This document shows positions 1 through 8,806 of a stretch of 64,000 bases of DNA, piece by piece. Location of the stretch: NCBI RefSeq assembly GCF_025449335.1, contig NZ_CP104883.1, positions 1,356,501-1,420,500 on the forward strand, written 5' to 3'. The position numbers and the translations under genes are program-made. The stretch's first letter is position 1. Every line of letters starts with the position of its first letter. The notes beneath the pieces were generated by a model. It saw only the letters and a list, made by a program, of their open reading frames with translations. It ran no database searches and was not told the DNA's origin. Source of the stretch: Bartonella sp. HY328 (GTDB lineage: Bacteria > Pseudomonadota > Alphaproteobacteria > Rhizobiales > Rhizobiaceae).

Positions 1-14
1 GAAAAATAATTAAG

Positions 15-244
15 AGACAACTCCACTTAGGCAATAAAGAGGGAAAATCTAAGTGGAGTTGTCTTGAAACATACTGAGCACGGGGAAGATCAGTATGTTT
101 TGCCCAGTTAATGGGCTAAGATACTTTTTATGCGGGGGACTTAAAAAGTATCAAAGGATAATCGCTTAGGAGCTATCCAAGATTTCATTTTTAGAATTAG
201 TGCAGTAAATCATAAAAAAAAGGGGGGTAGTCTTTTTTTATGAT
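15..244. ncRNA. Compact array of six hairpins, candidate structured RNA
   Basis: Six inverted repeats follow one another almost without spacers. Arms are 15-30/49-64 (16 bp, perfect), 67-77/90-100 (11 bp), 102-106/112-116 (5 bp), 120-130/142-152 (11 bp), 156-160/174-178 (5 bp) and 209-220/233-244 (12 bp). The loops of five hairpins are G-rich on the plus strand: GAGGGA, CGGGGAAG, GCGGGGGAC, TAGGAGC and AGGGGGGTAG. Read on the minus strand the same loops show UCCC or CCCC tracts, like the anti-Shine-Dalgarno loops of several alphaproteobacterial small RNAs. The strand is not settled: no clear promoter is visible on either side, and the left end may continue outside the window. It could also be a 5' leader or a terminator cluster. 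Confidence 0.5.
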
Positions 245-499
245 ATTTTTGTTTAGTAAACGTTGAAAACATCAACCAAACGATTTGCAGTCTTTCTTTT
301 CATTCGTCTTGTTGCATGTAAAATGCTTGAGACAGAATAAAGTTCCAACTTTTTTTATTAAATATTCAAATTTTTTTGAAATTGGTCTGAAATGCTGACC
401 TATTTACAAAATTAGATTGAAAAATCAGAAATATCGCGGCATAAAGTTTAATGATCATTGTATCAATTAATTTACGTCATCTTGATAAGGTATTTAAAA
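245..499 (+). other. Intergenic region upstream of ilvE
   Basis: AT-rich stretch between the hairpin array and ilvE. It contains one weak hairpin (GTTGA/TCAAC at 262-276). A Shine-Dalgarno-like ATAAGG at 485-490 lies nine bases before the ilvE ATG. No convincing -35/-10 pair was found. Confidence 0.4.
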
Positions 500-1609
500 A
501 TGGCTACGGCGTCTTCGGATCTTACATTTCAGATACTTCCCAATGAAAATCCAGTTGGAGTTTCTGAGCGTGAGGAAGTTTTAAAGAATCCAGGTTTTGG
601 CAAAGTCTTCTCAGATCACATGGCTGTGGTGGAATGGAGCAGTGAAAAGGGTTGGCATAATGCACGAATTTGCGCGCGTAAGCCCTTTGAAATGGATCCT
701 GCTGGTGCCGTATTACATTATGCGCAAGAAATATTTGAAGGCATGAAGGCTTATCGCAATACTGATGGTAATAATGCCAAGGTTACATTGTTTCGGCCAG
801 ATCAAAATGCAAAGCGTATGGAAAAATCAGCCATTCGTATGGGGATGCCTGCTTTACCTCAAAATATTTTTCTTGAAGCTGTTGAGCAGCTTGTAAAAAT
901 TGACAAGGATTGGATACCAACAGAAGAAGATGGCAGCCTTTATTTGCGTCCCTTCATGTTTGCCAATGAAAGTTTTCTTGGGGTGCGTCCTGCCCATAGT
1001 TTTATTTTTTGCGTTATTGCTTCCCCTGTCGGTGCTTATTTTAAAGGTGAAGGCAAACCAGTTAGCGTTTGGGTTGAAGAAACATTGACCCGCGCGTCGC
1101 GTGGTGGTACTGGCGCAGTAAAATGCGGTGGGAATTACGCCGCTAGTCTTGCAGCACAAGCAAAAGCTTATGACAAGGGCTGCGATCAGGTGGTGTTTTT
1201 AGATGCGGCTGAACACCGTTGGGTTGAAGAACTTGGCGGCATGAATATCTTTTTTGTTCATGAAGGTAATGTATTGGTGACACCGCCACTTACTGGTACT
1301 ATTTTGCCAGGAATTACCCGTGCATCGCTTATCCAGCTTGCCCATGATAATGGTTTAAAAGTTGAAGAACGTCTTTATTCTTTTGATGAATGGAAGAATG
1401 ACGCGGCAAGTGGCAAGTTAAAAGAAGTTTTTGCTTGTGGCACCGCGGCGGTTATTACGGCGATTGGCACAATTCGTTATGAAGGTGGTGAATTTGTTGT
1501 CAATAATAATGAAACGGGCGATATCACCCGTGCTTTGCGTAATCAATTGGTGCATATTCAGCGCGGCGAAGAGGTTGATCCGCATAATTGGGTTAAAATC
1601 GTAGCTTAA
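500..1609 (+). CDS. ilvE: Branched-chain amino acid aminotransferase
   Basis: PLP-dependent fold-type IV enzyme that transfers the amino group between glutamate and the 2-oxo acids of leucine, isoleucine and valine in the cytoplasm. The 369-residue product matches the long IlvE form found in rhizobia. The PLP lysine is Lys208 in GTGAVKCGGNYAAS, and the conserved blocks AQEIFEGMKAYR, YLRPFMFA, VEELGGMNIFF and LTGTILPGITR are all present. The ATG at 500 is preferred over an upstream in-frame ATG at 458 because ATAAGG sits nine bases before it and the family normally begins near this point. It stands alone between the hairpin array and a secreted protein, so it is probably monocistronic. Confidence 0.95.
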   Translation: MATASSDLTFQILPNENPVGVSEREEVLKNPGFGKVFSDHMAVVEWSSEKGWHNARICARKPFEMDPAGAVLHYAQEIFEGMKAYRNTDGNNAKVTLFRPDQNAKRMEKSAIRMGMPALPQNIFLEAVEQLVKIDKDWIPTEEDGSLYLRPFMFANESFLGVRPAHSFIFCVIASPVGAYFKGEGKPVSVWVEETLTRASRGGTGAVKCGGNYAASLAAQAKAYDKGCDQVVFLDAAEHRWVEELGGMNIFFVHEGNVLVTPPLTGTILPGITRASLIQLAHDNGLKVEERLYSFDEWKNDAASGKLKEVFACGTAAVITAIGTIRYEGGEFVVNNNETGDITRALRNQLVHIQRGEEVDPHNWVKIVA

Positions 1610-1930
1610 TTGATGCTAGAGCTTTTTTAAAAGCAAGGTTTTAGTTTTAGACCTGCGCCCTGTTAAATTCTCAGTAATAGTCGTAATTTCTATTATTGAG
1701 AATTTTATAATTTTCTGTTTTCTTTTCAATTCTTTATTGAAACGGGTTTGGCGCTTAATATTATTGTTGATATATGCCTTGTGGGAATAAAATTTTATAA
1801 AAAAGCCTTTAAATTGTTGTATTACCTTGGAAGATAGGGCTTGTCATGCTATTGCCCTAATTCGATTGCAGGAATTCTTAAATATGGTTTCGGCCACAAA
1901 ATATCAAATGTTGAAAGGATATACTTTATT

Positions 1931-2563
1931 ATGCCGATAGCAAAAACTCTTACCACTGTGTCGTTGTTTGCCAGCGCTGCTGCATTGCTTGCCGCTTTTG
2001 TGGTTCCCGCATCGGCACAAAGTGCTATGGAAGGCTGGAACAAGGTTTGTAGCGAACAGCAAAATGAAAAAAAAGAAAAAATTAGCATTTGTAATACAAT
2101 GAATAATATTGTGTCTGAAACAGGCCAATATTTGACAATGCTTAATCTTATTGAAGTTAAAGAAGGTGGCAAGAGCCAAAAGCGTATTGGTATCCAAGTG
2201 CCAACTGGCCGTCTTATTCCTGCAGGCATTAAGGTTAAAGTGGATGGTAATGCTGAAAAGACCATTCCATACATGATCTGTAATGGACCAACTTGTATTG
2301 CTAATGATGTTTTGAGTGATGAGCTTGTTGCCCAGATGAAAAAAGGCACAAAGCTTACTGTGACATCTGTAAACTTCCAAGGCGCTCCTAATCCTTTAGA
2401 AGTATCGCTTACTGGTTTTGCTAAAATCTTTGACGGCCCTGGCATGCGTGAGCAGGATTTCCAAGCTGAGCAGGAAAAACTGCAAAAAGCAATTCAAGAC
2501 AAGCAACAAGAGCAAGACGATAAAATGCGTGAAGCTCAAGAAAAAGCAAAGAACGCCAACTAA
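1931..2563 (+). CDS. IalB-family invasion-associated secreted protein
   Basis: The 210-residue product begins with a signal peptide (hydrophobic segment ending PASAQ, cleavage near residue 30). The mature part has the IalB pattern: an early Trp-x-x-x-Cys, a second Cys about 15 residues on, and a Cys pair in MICNGPTC, which probably form disulfides in the periplasm or outer membrane. The last 35 residues are Gln/Glu/Lys-rich and likely form a coiled coil. IalB was named for erythrocyte invasion by Bartonella bacilliformis, but homologues occur in many non-pathogenic rhizobia, so a virulence role should not be assumed. The start at 1931 has GAAAGGAT upstream; an in-frame start at 1841 would bury the signal peptide. 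A strong terminator follows. Confidence 0.85.
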   Translation: MPIAKTLTTVSLFASAAALLAAFVVPASAQSAMEGWNKVCSEQQNEKKEKISICNTMNNIVSETGQYLTMLNLIEVKEGGKSQKRIGIQVPTGRLIPAGIKVKVDGNAEKTIPYMICNGPTCIANDVLSDELVAQMKKGTKLTVTSVNFQGAPNPLEVSLTGFAKIFDGPGMREQDFQAEQEKLQKAIQDKQQEQDDKMREAQEKAKNAN

Positions 2564-2620
2564 AATAATCGCGTTAGCTTTGGTTAAACTTGGCTAATGA
2601 TGGCATTTTAACGGTATTTA

Positions 2621-2655
2621 AAAAAGGGAAGCACTTTATTGGGCTTCCCTTTTTT
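2621..2655 (+). terminator. Rho-independent terminator after the IalB-like gene
   Basis: A 12-bp perfect stem, AAAAAGGGAAGC (2621-2632) with GCTTCCCTTTTT (2643-2654), ends in a T run, 57 bases after the stop codon. Confidence 0.9.
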
Positions 2656-2946
2656 GTATAATAATCGCCTTTATCGTATGATTGCCAAATAGCTTAAGGG
2701 TGGAACCCAGTACTTTATGGAAATAAGTCAAATAAAATAGCCAAAGCTGCTAGGAGCAAAGCTAAAAATTGGTAATATACTTATTAGAGTTTTTTTAAGT
2801 TAAAGCTTTTTTTAAGATATAGGCAGGTTAATGCTATAATTTTGTTGAAAAAACTTGTAAATCAATTACTTCTTAGGCCTGATTTTTTGTTCACATTAAA
2901 ATTTTTTATATATTTTGCTCAAATTTAAAAATTCGGTCTCTAAAAT
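2656..2946. other. AT-rich intergenic region before the ABC exporter
   Basis: About 290 bases, very AT-rich and without an open frame, RNA gene or clear promoter that I could support. Confidence 0.5.
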
Positions 2947-4638
2947 ATGTTAAGGGGTAGGGGATTGCATAGGCACAAAAGTCTAGTTCATTTACTGATA
3001 AAATCTTTTGGTCGCAAGGGTTTGCGCTATTTAACAATAATTCTTATTATTTCTATTTTTATAGCTTTGCTTTCATCTTATGCACCAATATTGCTTGCAA
3101 CAATTATAAAGAATTTACAAAATATCAAAAGTGACAGCAATTCCTCATTCATCATTGCCCAGATTATTGCCTTTGTTACAATAATTGGCCTTGCGCGTTT
3201 GATGAGCCCTTTTATTACCTATCTTAATGCAAAAATCAGGGCTGAAAATTATGGCTTTGTCACGGATACATATTTTGATCATTATAATAAAAATAGTGAC
3301 GATCAATCCCTATATAAAACGCCAGCACGGGTAGCCAGTCATATTAACCAAGTTAATAATGAAATATATATTATATATAATCACCTTACTTCACAAATAT
3401 TGATCCCGTTTTGTCAGCTTATCATTTCATCGGTTATTTTATTTTTTTTACAACAATATATATTCTTATTTGTTATTTATATTTATCTCATTGCTTATAT
3501 GCTTATTCAAATCTATTTTTCGAGGATTGTTGTTCGCTACAAGCTCAAATTAATGGAGTCTGGCCGTTCTGTTTATGATTTATTGGAAGACTTTTTAAAC
3601 AATATTAATGTTGCGGTAAGGTTTAATACATTCAAAATCCTATCACATTCCTTCAAGGCTAAACTTGCAGATGACCTTACAGTGCAAAAGCCCTATTTTA
3701 GGTGTTACATCGGTTTAAGCTTTATCAATTATCTTTTAGTCTTTTTATTTGGTAATATTGTTTTAATTTACAGTTATGGAAAAGTGGTCTATGGGCCGCA
3801 AGGCATTGAATATTTCATTATGATGAATGGCTATCTGATGATGCTTATCATGCCCATTGAGCAGATTGGTGGTGTTTATACAGCTCTTCGCCAATCTTTT
3901 TCGGCGCTATTTCACTTTATGGACGAAGTTGATTTTAATGAGTGTCATCTTCAAAAAAGCGTTCAGCTGAAAACCATTGAAAATATCCGCTTCGTCAATT
4001 TTTCTTATGCTCATAACGGATCTGAAAATATTATTTTTAAAAATATGTCACTTGATATTAACAAAGGTGATAAAATTGCACTTATTGGCCAAAGTGGTAT
4101 TGGCAAATCCACATTTGCAAAAATTTTATATGGCTTAGATACAAAAAAACGCGGTACATTGTTTTTATCGGATATTGATGCGATGGACTTATCTGTTTTA
4201 GATCTGCGTGATAAGATTTGCATTATCACTCAAAATAGCTACATTTTCAATGCGAGCAGTTATTTTAATTTGCAAGTTGCTAAAGCAGATGCAACGGTTT
4301 TTGAAATGGAAACTGCCGTTAAAATGGTAGGCCTTTATGACGAGCTATGCGCATTGCCCAATGCTATGGCAACGCAGCTTGGCCACAATGGCGATATATT
4401 ATCTGGTGGACAAAAACAGCGTTTGGCAATTGCGCGGCTATTTCTGCGTAATCCCGATATTATAATATTGGATGAAGTGACTTCAGGCTTAGACCTATCG
4501 ACGGAAAAACTTGTTTACGACCAAATATATAAAGTTTTTGCCGATAAAATAATTATTAGCATTAGCCATCGGGCGCAATTGCTTGATTATAGCGATAAAA
4601 TATATGAGCTTGTTGATGGCAATTTTATTAAACATTAG
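2947..4638 (+). CDS. ABC transporter, fused permease and ATPase (exporter type)
   Basis: A half-size ABC exporter: about 330 residues of membrane domain with several hydrophobic helices, then a nucleotide-binding domain. Walker A is GQSGIGKST near residue 382, the signature LSGGQKQR is near 485, Walker B IIILDEVTSGLD near 506, and the switch histidine lies in ISISHRAQ. It would work as a homodimer in the inner membrane; the substrate is unknown and no accessory protein or peptide gene lies beside it. The start is uncertain: the ATG at 2947 has no good ribosome site, while the in-frame TTG at 2965 follows AAGGGGTAGGGG. Codon use is more AT-rich than in the neighbours. The TAG stop lies at the very edge of a dispersed repeat, so the 3' end may have been shaped by repeat insertion. 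Confidence 0.85.
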   Translation: MLRGRGLHRHKSLVHLLIKSFGRKGLRYLTIILIISIFIALLSSYAPILLATIIKNLQNIKSDSNSSFIIAQIIAFVTIIGLARLMSPFITYLNAKIRAENYGFVTDTYFDHYNKNSDDQSLYKTPARVASHINQVNNEIYIIYNHLTSQILIPFCQLIISSVILFFLQQYIFLFVIYIYLIAYMLIQIYFSRIVVRYKLKLMESGRSVYDLLEDFLNNINVAVRFNTFKILSHSFKAKLADDLTVQKPYFRCYIGLSFINYLLVFLFGNIVLIYSYGKVVYGPQGIEYFIMMNGYLMMLIMPIEQIGGVYTALRQSFSALFHFMDEVDFNECHLQKSVQLKTIENIRFVNFSYAHNGSENIIFKNMSLDINKGDKIALIGQSGIGKSTFAKILYGLDTKKRGTLFLSDIDAMDLSVLDLRDKICIITQNSYIFNASSYFNLQVAKADATVFEMETAVKMVGLYDELCALPNAMATQLGHNGDILSGGQKQRLAIARLFLRNPDIIILDEVTSGLDLSTEKLVYDQIYKVFADKIIISISHRAQLLDYSDKIYELVDGNFIKH

Positions 4639-4740
4639 AGTGCATTTCGATCTGATTGGATGAGATTAGCGCCCTAATCCATTGTTTGCACCGCGTTTTT
4701 GTCCGAAAGCCGCTTCACACTTTTCTAAAAACGCTCTAAA
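4636..4740 (+). repeat. Bru-RS-like dispersed repeat, copy 1
   Basis: Two adjacent palindromes: a GATCTGATTGGATGAGAT-type stem, then a CGTTTTTGTCCGAAAGCCGC-type stem ending CGCTCTAA. This copy is the most diverged of the full-length ones. It starts at the stop codon of the ABC exporter. Confidence 0.85.
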
Positions 4741-4842
4741 TGCAAATTTTTAAGGTATAAAGCTAAGGGGGCAAAGCCAGCTATTGATTATTTTTTTTAA
4801 ACCATCTTTAATCAATAGATCGAGTTAATCGGGGGATAAATC

Positions 4843-5028
4843 ATGACGGATATTTTAAAAAGAGTTTTTGCAATCATTGCCATTTTTTCATTTGCCATTC
4901 TGCCTGCTTTTAGCGCTAACACACCTTGCAGTGGTAAAAAGGGCGGCGTAAAGCAATGCACGAGTGATGGCAAATTTCTTTGTAATGACGGATCGACCAG
5001 TAAATCTAAGCAAAAATGCAGTCGCTGA
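4843..5028 (+). CDS. Small secreted cysteine-containing protein
   Basis: The 61-residue product has a signal peptide (hydrophobic core followed by LPAFSA, cleavage near residue 25). The mature part is only about 36 residues, basic and Gly/Ser/Lys-rich, with four Cys (PCSGKKGG, QCTSDGK, LCNDG, KCSR) that could form two disulfides in the periplasm. A Shine-Dalgarno-like GGGGGA lies eight bases before the ATG. I recall similar short proteins with a CSGKKGG...FLCNDGS pattern in other proteobacteria, but no function is known to me. It stands alone next to a repeat copy. Confidence 0.65.
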   Translation: MTDILKRVFAIIAIFSFAILPAFSANTPCSGKKGGVKQCTSDGKFLCNDGSTSKSKQKCSR

Positions 5029-5139
5029 TTAAGCGGCATATTAAGCTATCAGAGCGATTGCCATAAGCAGTATATTTGCAAAAAGATAAATTCACTTTGT
5101 TATAGGATGATGGAATTTTGCCAAAGAAGATGAGTTGTT

Positions 5140-5547
5140 TTATGTTGCCTGCCCATCTTCTTCATCCATTAATATACGCGTAATCATTTCAGGTCGGGTA
5201 AAATACACACCCCTAGCTGGTGGTGGAGTTGAGCATAAAAGCATCAAAACAATCCATAGAAATATAAAAGCTACATTGTTTGATGTGGCGAAATAGCCTA
5301 AATCCTGTCCTTGCTGATTATCGTTCCTATAGTCTTCAATTAAGTTTTTAACAATTGGCCAATCGCTGGCAAACACCCACATATTCATGCCATTGGTTGC
5401 ATAAACATAATGAGGCAATGCCGCAGAAAAATAGCTATTATCTAACATTACCTCAATGCCATAGCTATTAAGAAAGGCTTTTAAAGCATAGCTGTCCAAG
5501 GAGCCGAACCCGGTTGCAATTTTTACAAGATCGGGATTTTGATGCAT
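5140..5547 (-). CDS. DUF2007-like domain protein with one membrane segment
   Basis: The 135-residue product has an N-terminal region of about 75 residues (IATGFGSLDSYALKAFLNSY, then GIEVMLDN) that resembles DUF2007 proteins, small alpha-beta domains sometimes labelled putative signal transducing. A single hydrophobic helix (FIFLWIVLMLLC) sits near residue 100, followed by a short acidic tail, so it is probably a membrane-anchored cytoplasmic protein. The ribosome site GGGGCGGAG precedes the ATG. The family match is from memory of the pattern and not from a search. Confidence 0.6.
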   Translation of the reverse strand: MHQNPDLVKIATGFGSLDSYALKAFLNSYGIEVMLDNSYFSAALPHYVYATNGMNMWVFASDWPIVKNLIEDYRNDNQQGQDLGYFATSNNVAFIFLWIVLMLLCSTPPPARGVYFTRPEMITRILMDEEDGQAT

Positions 5548-5589
5548 GGACTCCGCCCCTTTTTTGGAAAAATGGTAGTAGTAGGTACG

Positions 5590-5692
5590 TTAGAGCGCCA
5601 ATCTGATTGGATCAGATCGGCGCTCTAATCCATTGTTTACCAGCGTTTTTTGTCCGAAAACCGCTTCACACTTTTCGGAAAACGCTCTAATG
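5590..5692 (+). repeat. Bru-RS-like dispersed repeat, copy 2
   Basis: Full double palindrome: TTAGAGCGCC to GGCGCTCTAA, then GCGTTTTTTGTCCGAAAACC to GGAAAACGCTCTAA. The first stem has lost the 'TTTCG' present in other copies. Confidence 0.9.
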
Positions 5693-5833
5693 AGTATTGG
5701 TAAAGTATTTTTATATGCTTAACAATATAAATCAAATAAAAATTAGCAATAAAATCGATATGCAATAGCCCAAACTAAAAGTTATAATTATCTCAATTAG
5801 TTTGGGCAATTTTATTGGTAGCATAACGTGAAT

Positions 5834-6925
5834 TTAAATATTTTCAACATGTGTGCAGCCGAATTTATTATCTGTACTTGCATAAGATGACGTGCCACAC
5901 GAAAAGCAAAACGGTGAAAAATTGCTTTTACGACTATGACATTTATTGCAGTGGCTAAAAATATGTAGGCCGCAATGTGGACAAAAATCCGTTTTTTCGT
6001 CTTTAAGGTGAATATTGCGCTCGCAGCCAGGGCAACGCTCTTTTTGCAAAAAGGTTAAGGCCATATCATAATCGATCTTATTGCGGCGTTGCGTTTCTGG
6101 TTCGGTTTCTAGTTCTTTTATATTACGCAGATAGTTTTTAAACGCACGAATAAGATAAATGCCGATGATAATCGATAATATTATACCTGTGATAAGGCGC
6201 ACATAACCACCATAGCTTGGAAGATATGGCACCAGCTCAACAAAAAAGCTAAATAAAGCAAATATTATAAAGCCCCAAACAAATGGCCAGTAATCTGTTT
6301 TGCGTTTTTGAATATAGGCCCAGCCCGCAATAACCAGCAAAGGTAGTGTTAAGGCTAGGCGATAGAAAAAGACCTTTAATTCTTGCCAAGCCTCAGTCTT
6401 TTCTAATGTAGTTGTGGCAATTGAATAGTGCTTGGATATTTCCTCATCAATTTCATGATCAACACTATTATATGCAAATTGGGCAGCTTGTACTTTTCCT
6501 TGCTGAATTTTATAGTCATGCTCGGCTTTTTGTTTAGCCTGTTGTAAGGCATTTAGGTCATTTGTCCGTGCGATTAATTGATTGTCTTGTGAAGCAGATT
6601 GTATGCTGCGCCGTGTTTCTAACCAATTATCAAATTCTGTCTTACTTGATTTATATAATTCGTTACTTAGCTCAACTTTTTCTTGAAGTGCTTGTAATAT
6701 GTCTTGCTGTTGCTGCATTTCAGAACGGGGAAGATCACGCCGCGCTTCTAATTGTGCAATGGCTTCCTTATCAACAAAATCATCAACTGAAAGTGTTGCT
6801 TCAATTTTCGGCAAATCGGCAATAATATTGGAACCTAATTGCAATAGAAACCATGCGAAAACTAAAGTTAGCATCCAAAGAAATAGCTTGAAACATTTTT
6901 CAGTCCAGCGTTGAGACTTTTTCAT
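5834..6925 (-). CDS. Membrane protein with coiled coil and C-terminal zinc ribbons
   Basis: The 363-residue product has an N-terminal membrane helix (residues 12-30), then about 130 residues of Glu/Gln/Lys-rich coiled coil, which should lie outside the cytoplasm. Three more hydrophobic helices follow (roughly 190-260). The C-terminal 75 residues carry CPGC...CPHCG and CNKC...CFSCG, two zinc-ribbon pairs of the double zinc ribbon type. This order suggests a sensor or scaffold spanning the inner membrane, but I recognise no named family. The ATG is preceded by GGAGC. It is followed by an open gap with a repeat copy and has no obvious operon partner. Confidence 0.7.
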   Translation of the reverse strand: MKKSQRWTEKCFKLFLWMLTLVFAWFLLQLGSNIIADLPKIEATLSVDDFVDKEAIAQLEARRDLPRSEMQQQQDILQALQEKVELSNELYKSSKTEFDNWLETRRSIQSASQDNQLIARTNDLNALQQAKQKAEHDYKIQQGKVQAAQFAYNSVDHEIDEEISKHYSIATTTLEKTEAWQELKVFFYRLALTLPLLVIAGWAYIQKRKTDYWPFVWGFIIFALFSFFVELVPYLPSYGGYVRLITGIILSIIIGIYLIRAFKNYLRNIKELETEPETQRRNKIDYDMALTFLQKERCPGCERNIHLKDEKTDFCPHCGLHIFSHCNKCHSRKSNFSPFCFSCGTSSYASTDNKFGCTHVENI

Positions 6926-7313
6926 TTTACAGCTCCAAAGTTTTTTAGTTAATGAACAATGTTCAATAATTAAAGAAAATGCAAGTGTTATTTTAACTTA
7001 CTGCAAAAAATCTGTTAAACAGCATTTATTATCGGTGAAGCGATAACGCGTCTTAAATCTTGTAATTTGGCATATTGAAGACAAGCGGAAATTGATTCAA
7101 TTTTTACAAAAAAGCTCTAAAGCGCGAAATAGCACTATTCTAGCTGAAACATAAGCAGTTAATTTAAATTGGGTTTAAAAGATGTAAATTATAGGCTAAT
7201 AGCTAAGTAACTGTTTTATTTAATTTTTCTGTGGTTGTTACCGATGGTTTTTAAGTTTATTAAGAGATTTTCTAAAAAGAAAGTTAAATAATGCAATAAT
7301 TTCAAATTTAGGG
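6926..7313. other. Intergenic region
   Basis: About 390 AT-rich bases between the zinc-ribbon gene and the tRNA-Ser promoter. No open frame or structured element I can support. Confidence 0.4.
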
Positions 7314-7314
7314 G

Positions 7315-7342
7315 TTGTGTAAAAGAAAATTATGGCTATATT
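7315..7342 (+). promoter_or_regulatory. Probable promoter of tRNA-Ser
   Basis: TTGTGT (7315-7320) and TATATT (7337-7342) are separated by 16 bases and end 11 bases before the mature tRNA. Confidence 0.45.
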
Positions 7343-7353
7343 GCCGCCTCAAT

Positions 7354-7443
7354 GGTGAGGTGGCCGAGTGGTTGAAGGCGCACGCCTGGAACGCGTGTAT
7401 ACGGGAAACCGTATCGAGGGTTCGAATCCCTCTCTCACCGCCA
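7354..7443 (+). tRNA. tRNA-Ser (GGA anticodon)
   Basis: Class II tRNA. The acceptor stem GGTGAGG pairs with TCTCACC (one G-U). The anticodon loop CTGGAAC gives anticodon GGA at 7388-7390. A long variable arm (ATACGGGAAACCGTAT) and the T loop TTCGAAT are present, and the CCA end is encoded. Confidence 0.97.
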
Positions 7444-7745
7444 TAAATATTTATCAACCAAATATTTGCCTATTTTTTAGTAAAATAATCGATTTATTGG
7501 CACTTCTATTTCAGTGCATTTTACTATTTGGCAAAATTTATTTACCTCCCCATTAGCATCACTGGTTTGACTGGAAGATTGCAATCAAATTTCCTTTTAT
7601 CTTATTATAATGCTGACGAAGGCCTTATTTCTTATAAAAACTAATATCGTAAAGTGAAGTAATAATAGGAAAATTGCTTAAAACTATGTAATGGAGTCGA
7701 AAAGCTACGCTAAAGGTAAGTTAAGATTGATTAAGGTTAGTTAGA
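7444..7745. other. Intergenic region after tRNA-Ser
   Basis: About 300 AT-rich bases. Only the ribosome site TAAGG near 7732-7736 for the next gene stands out. Confidence 0.4.
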
Positions 7746-8555
7746 ATGTCTATTTCTCAGCAATTATTAATGTCTATTTCTCCGCAATTATTTACGAGAA
7801 TTATTAGCTTGATATTTATTTTTGCGGTTTATTCAATCATTTTCACTGCAAAAAAGAAAAGGGGCGTTTTTCTCCTTTTATGGTTATTCCTTTCTGTACC
7901 ATTTTATATTGGTCTCCTTATAGCTAATGATAGAAACGAAGCTTTAAGCCAAGGCTTTGAAAATCTGAAACAATATCGTATAGCAAACCAGATTGAGCGT
8001 CCTGTTTATATGTCTTGGATCAGTGATAAGGTCGAGGATTTTATAGTTATGGCTCAAAAATCTCGAGATAAGGTTGCCCTTCAAAATAATAAAAATGATA
8101 GTTTTTTGTTGGATAGATCATTTAATAAACCCACCCGCAATAATTTGAATAATATTCCTGCATTTACTCGTATTACTGAGCTATTTAATCGGCTCAATAT
8201 TGCTTGGAGGCCAGTGACAGATGATAGCTGTCTTTTGTACAATAAATGCCAATTAGCTGTAAATAACACGACATTAACGATTGGTGATGATATGGTTTCT
8301 CTATTGCCTATGGATGAAATTAAAAAAGATGACTATATCCACATGTGCTCGCTCATATTCTCAGCATTGCGGAATAAGGAGACCAAAGCTGCAGAGGATG
8401 TTATGAAGCAAGCTTTTTTATCCGCCCCTAAAGATGCGATAATTTTTAATGATGCAGAAAATTTTGTAATCCAACCCTTTGATCGTGTTGGGCACGTATG
8501 TGGCTTTTACCTCGATAGGCGTGAACTTCCAATACCAATAAAATCGCCCCAATAA
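7746..8555 (+). CDS. Hypothetical membrane-anchored protein with duplicated start
   Basis: The 269-residue product has two hydrophobic segments near the N-terminus (about residues 17-33 and 41-59) and then a soluble domain of about 205 residues with four cysteines. I do not recognise the family. The first 48 bases are a tandem duplication of 24 bases (7746-7769 and 7770-7793, three mismatches), so the protein begins MSISQQLL MSISPQLF and each copy offers an ATG. TAAGG lies nine bases before the first ATG, which is therefore chosen. It stands alone between a tRNA-Ser and a convergent secreted-protein gene in an accessory-looking region. Confidence 0.6.
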   Translation: MSISQQLLMSISPQLFTRIISLIFIFAVYSIIFTAKKKRGVFLLLWLFLSVPFYIGLLIANDRNEALSQGFENLKQYRIANQIERPVYMSWISDKVEDFIVMAQKSRDKVALQNNKNDSFLLDRSFNKPTRNNLNNIPAFTRITELFNRLNIAWRPVTDDSCLLYNKCQLAVNNTTLTIGDDMVSLLPMDEIKKDDYIHMCSLIFSALRNKETKAAEDVMKQAFLSAPKDAIIFNDAENFVIQPFDRVGHVCGFYLDRRELPIPIKSPQ

Positions 8556-8806
8556 CTATAACATCTCTTTAAATTGCAATTTAGTTGCCTCTCTTTCTAT
8601 TCCTATCACGCTGATAATTTTATTTTTTCAGATTGTGATTTGAAGAAAAAGGGAGGCGCAAAATATAAGCATGCGGGAAGGGCACAAAACAGCTACAGGT
8701 AAAATCGTTAAAAAAAGCCTATCGGCTATCCGCGTTGCTTTTTGCTTTTCTGTTGTATTGTACGGTTTTGTGTTATTTCATTTAATAAAGGGCATAAAGC
8801 CAAGAA

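Noticed and set aside
1..499. Leader peptide attenuator for ilvE
   Set aside because: No short frame rich in Leu, Ile or Val codons was seen between the hairpins and ilvE.
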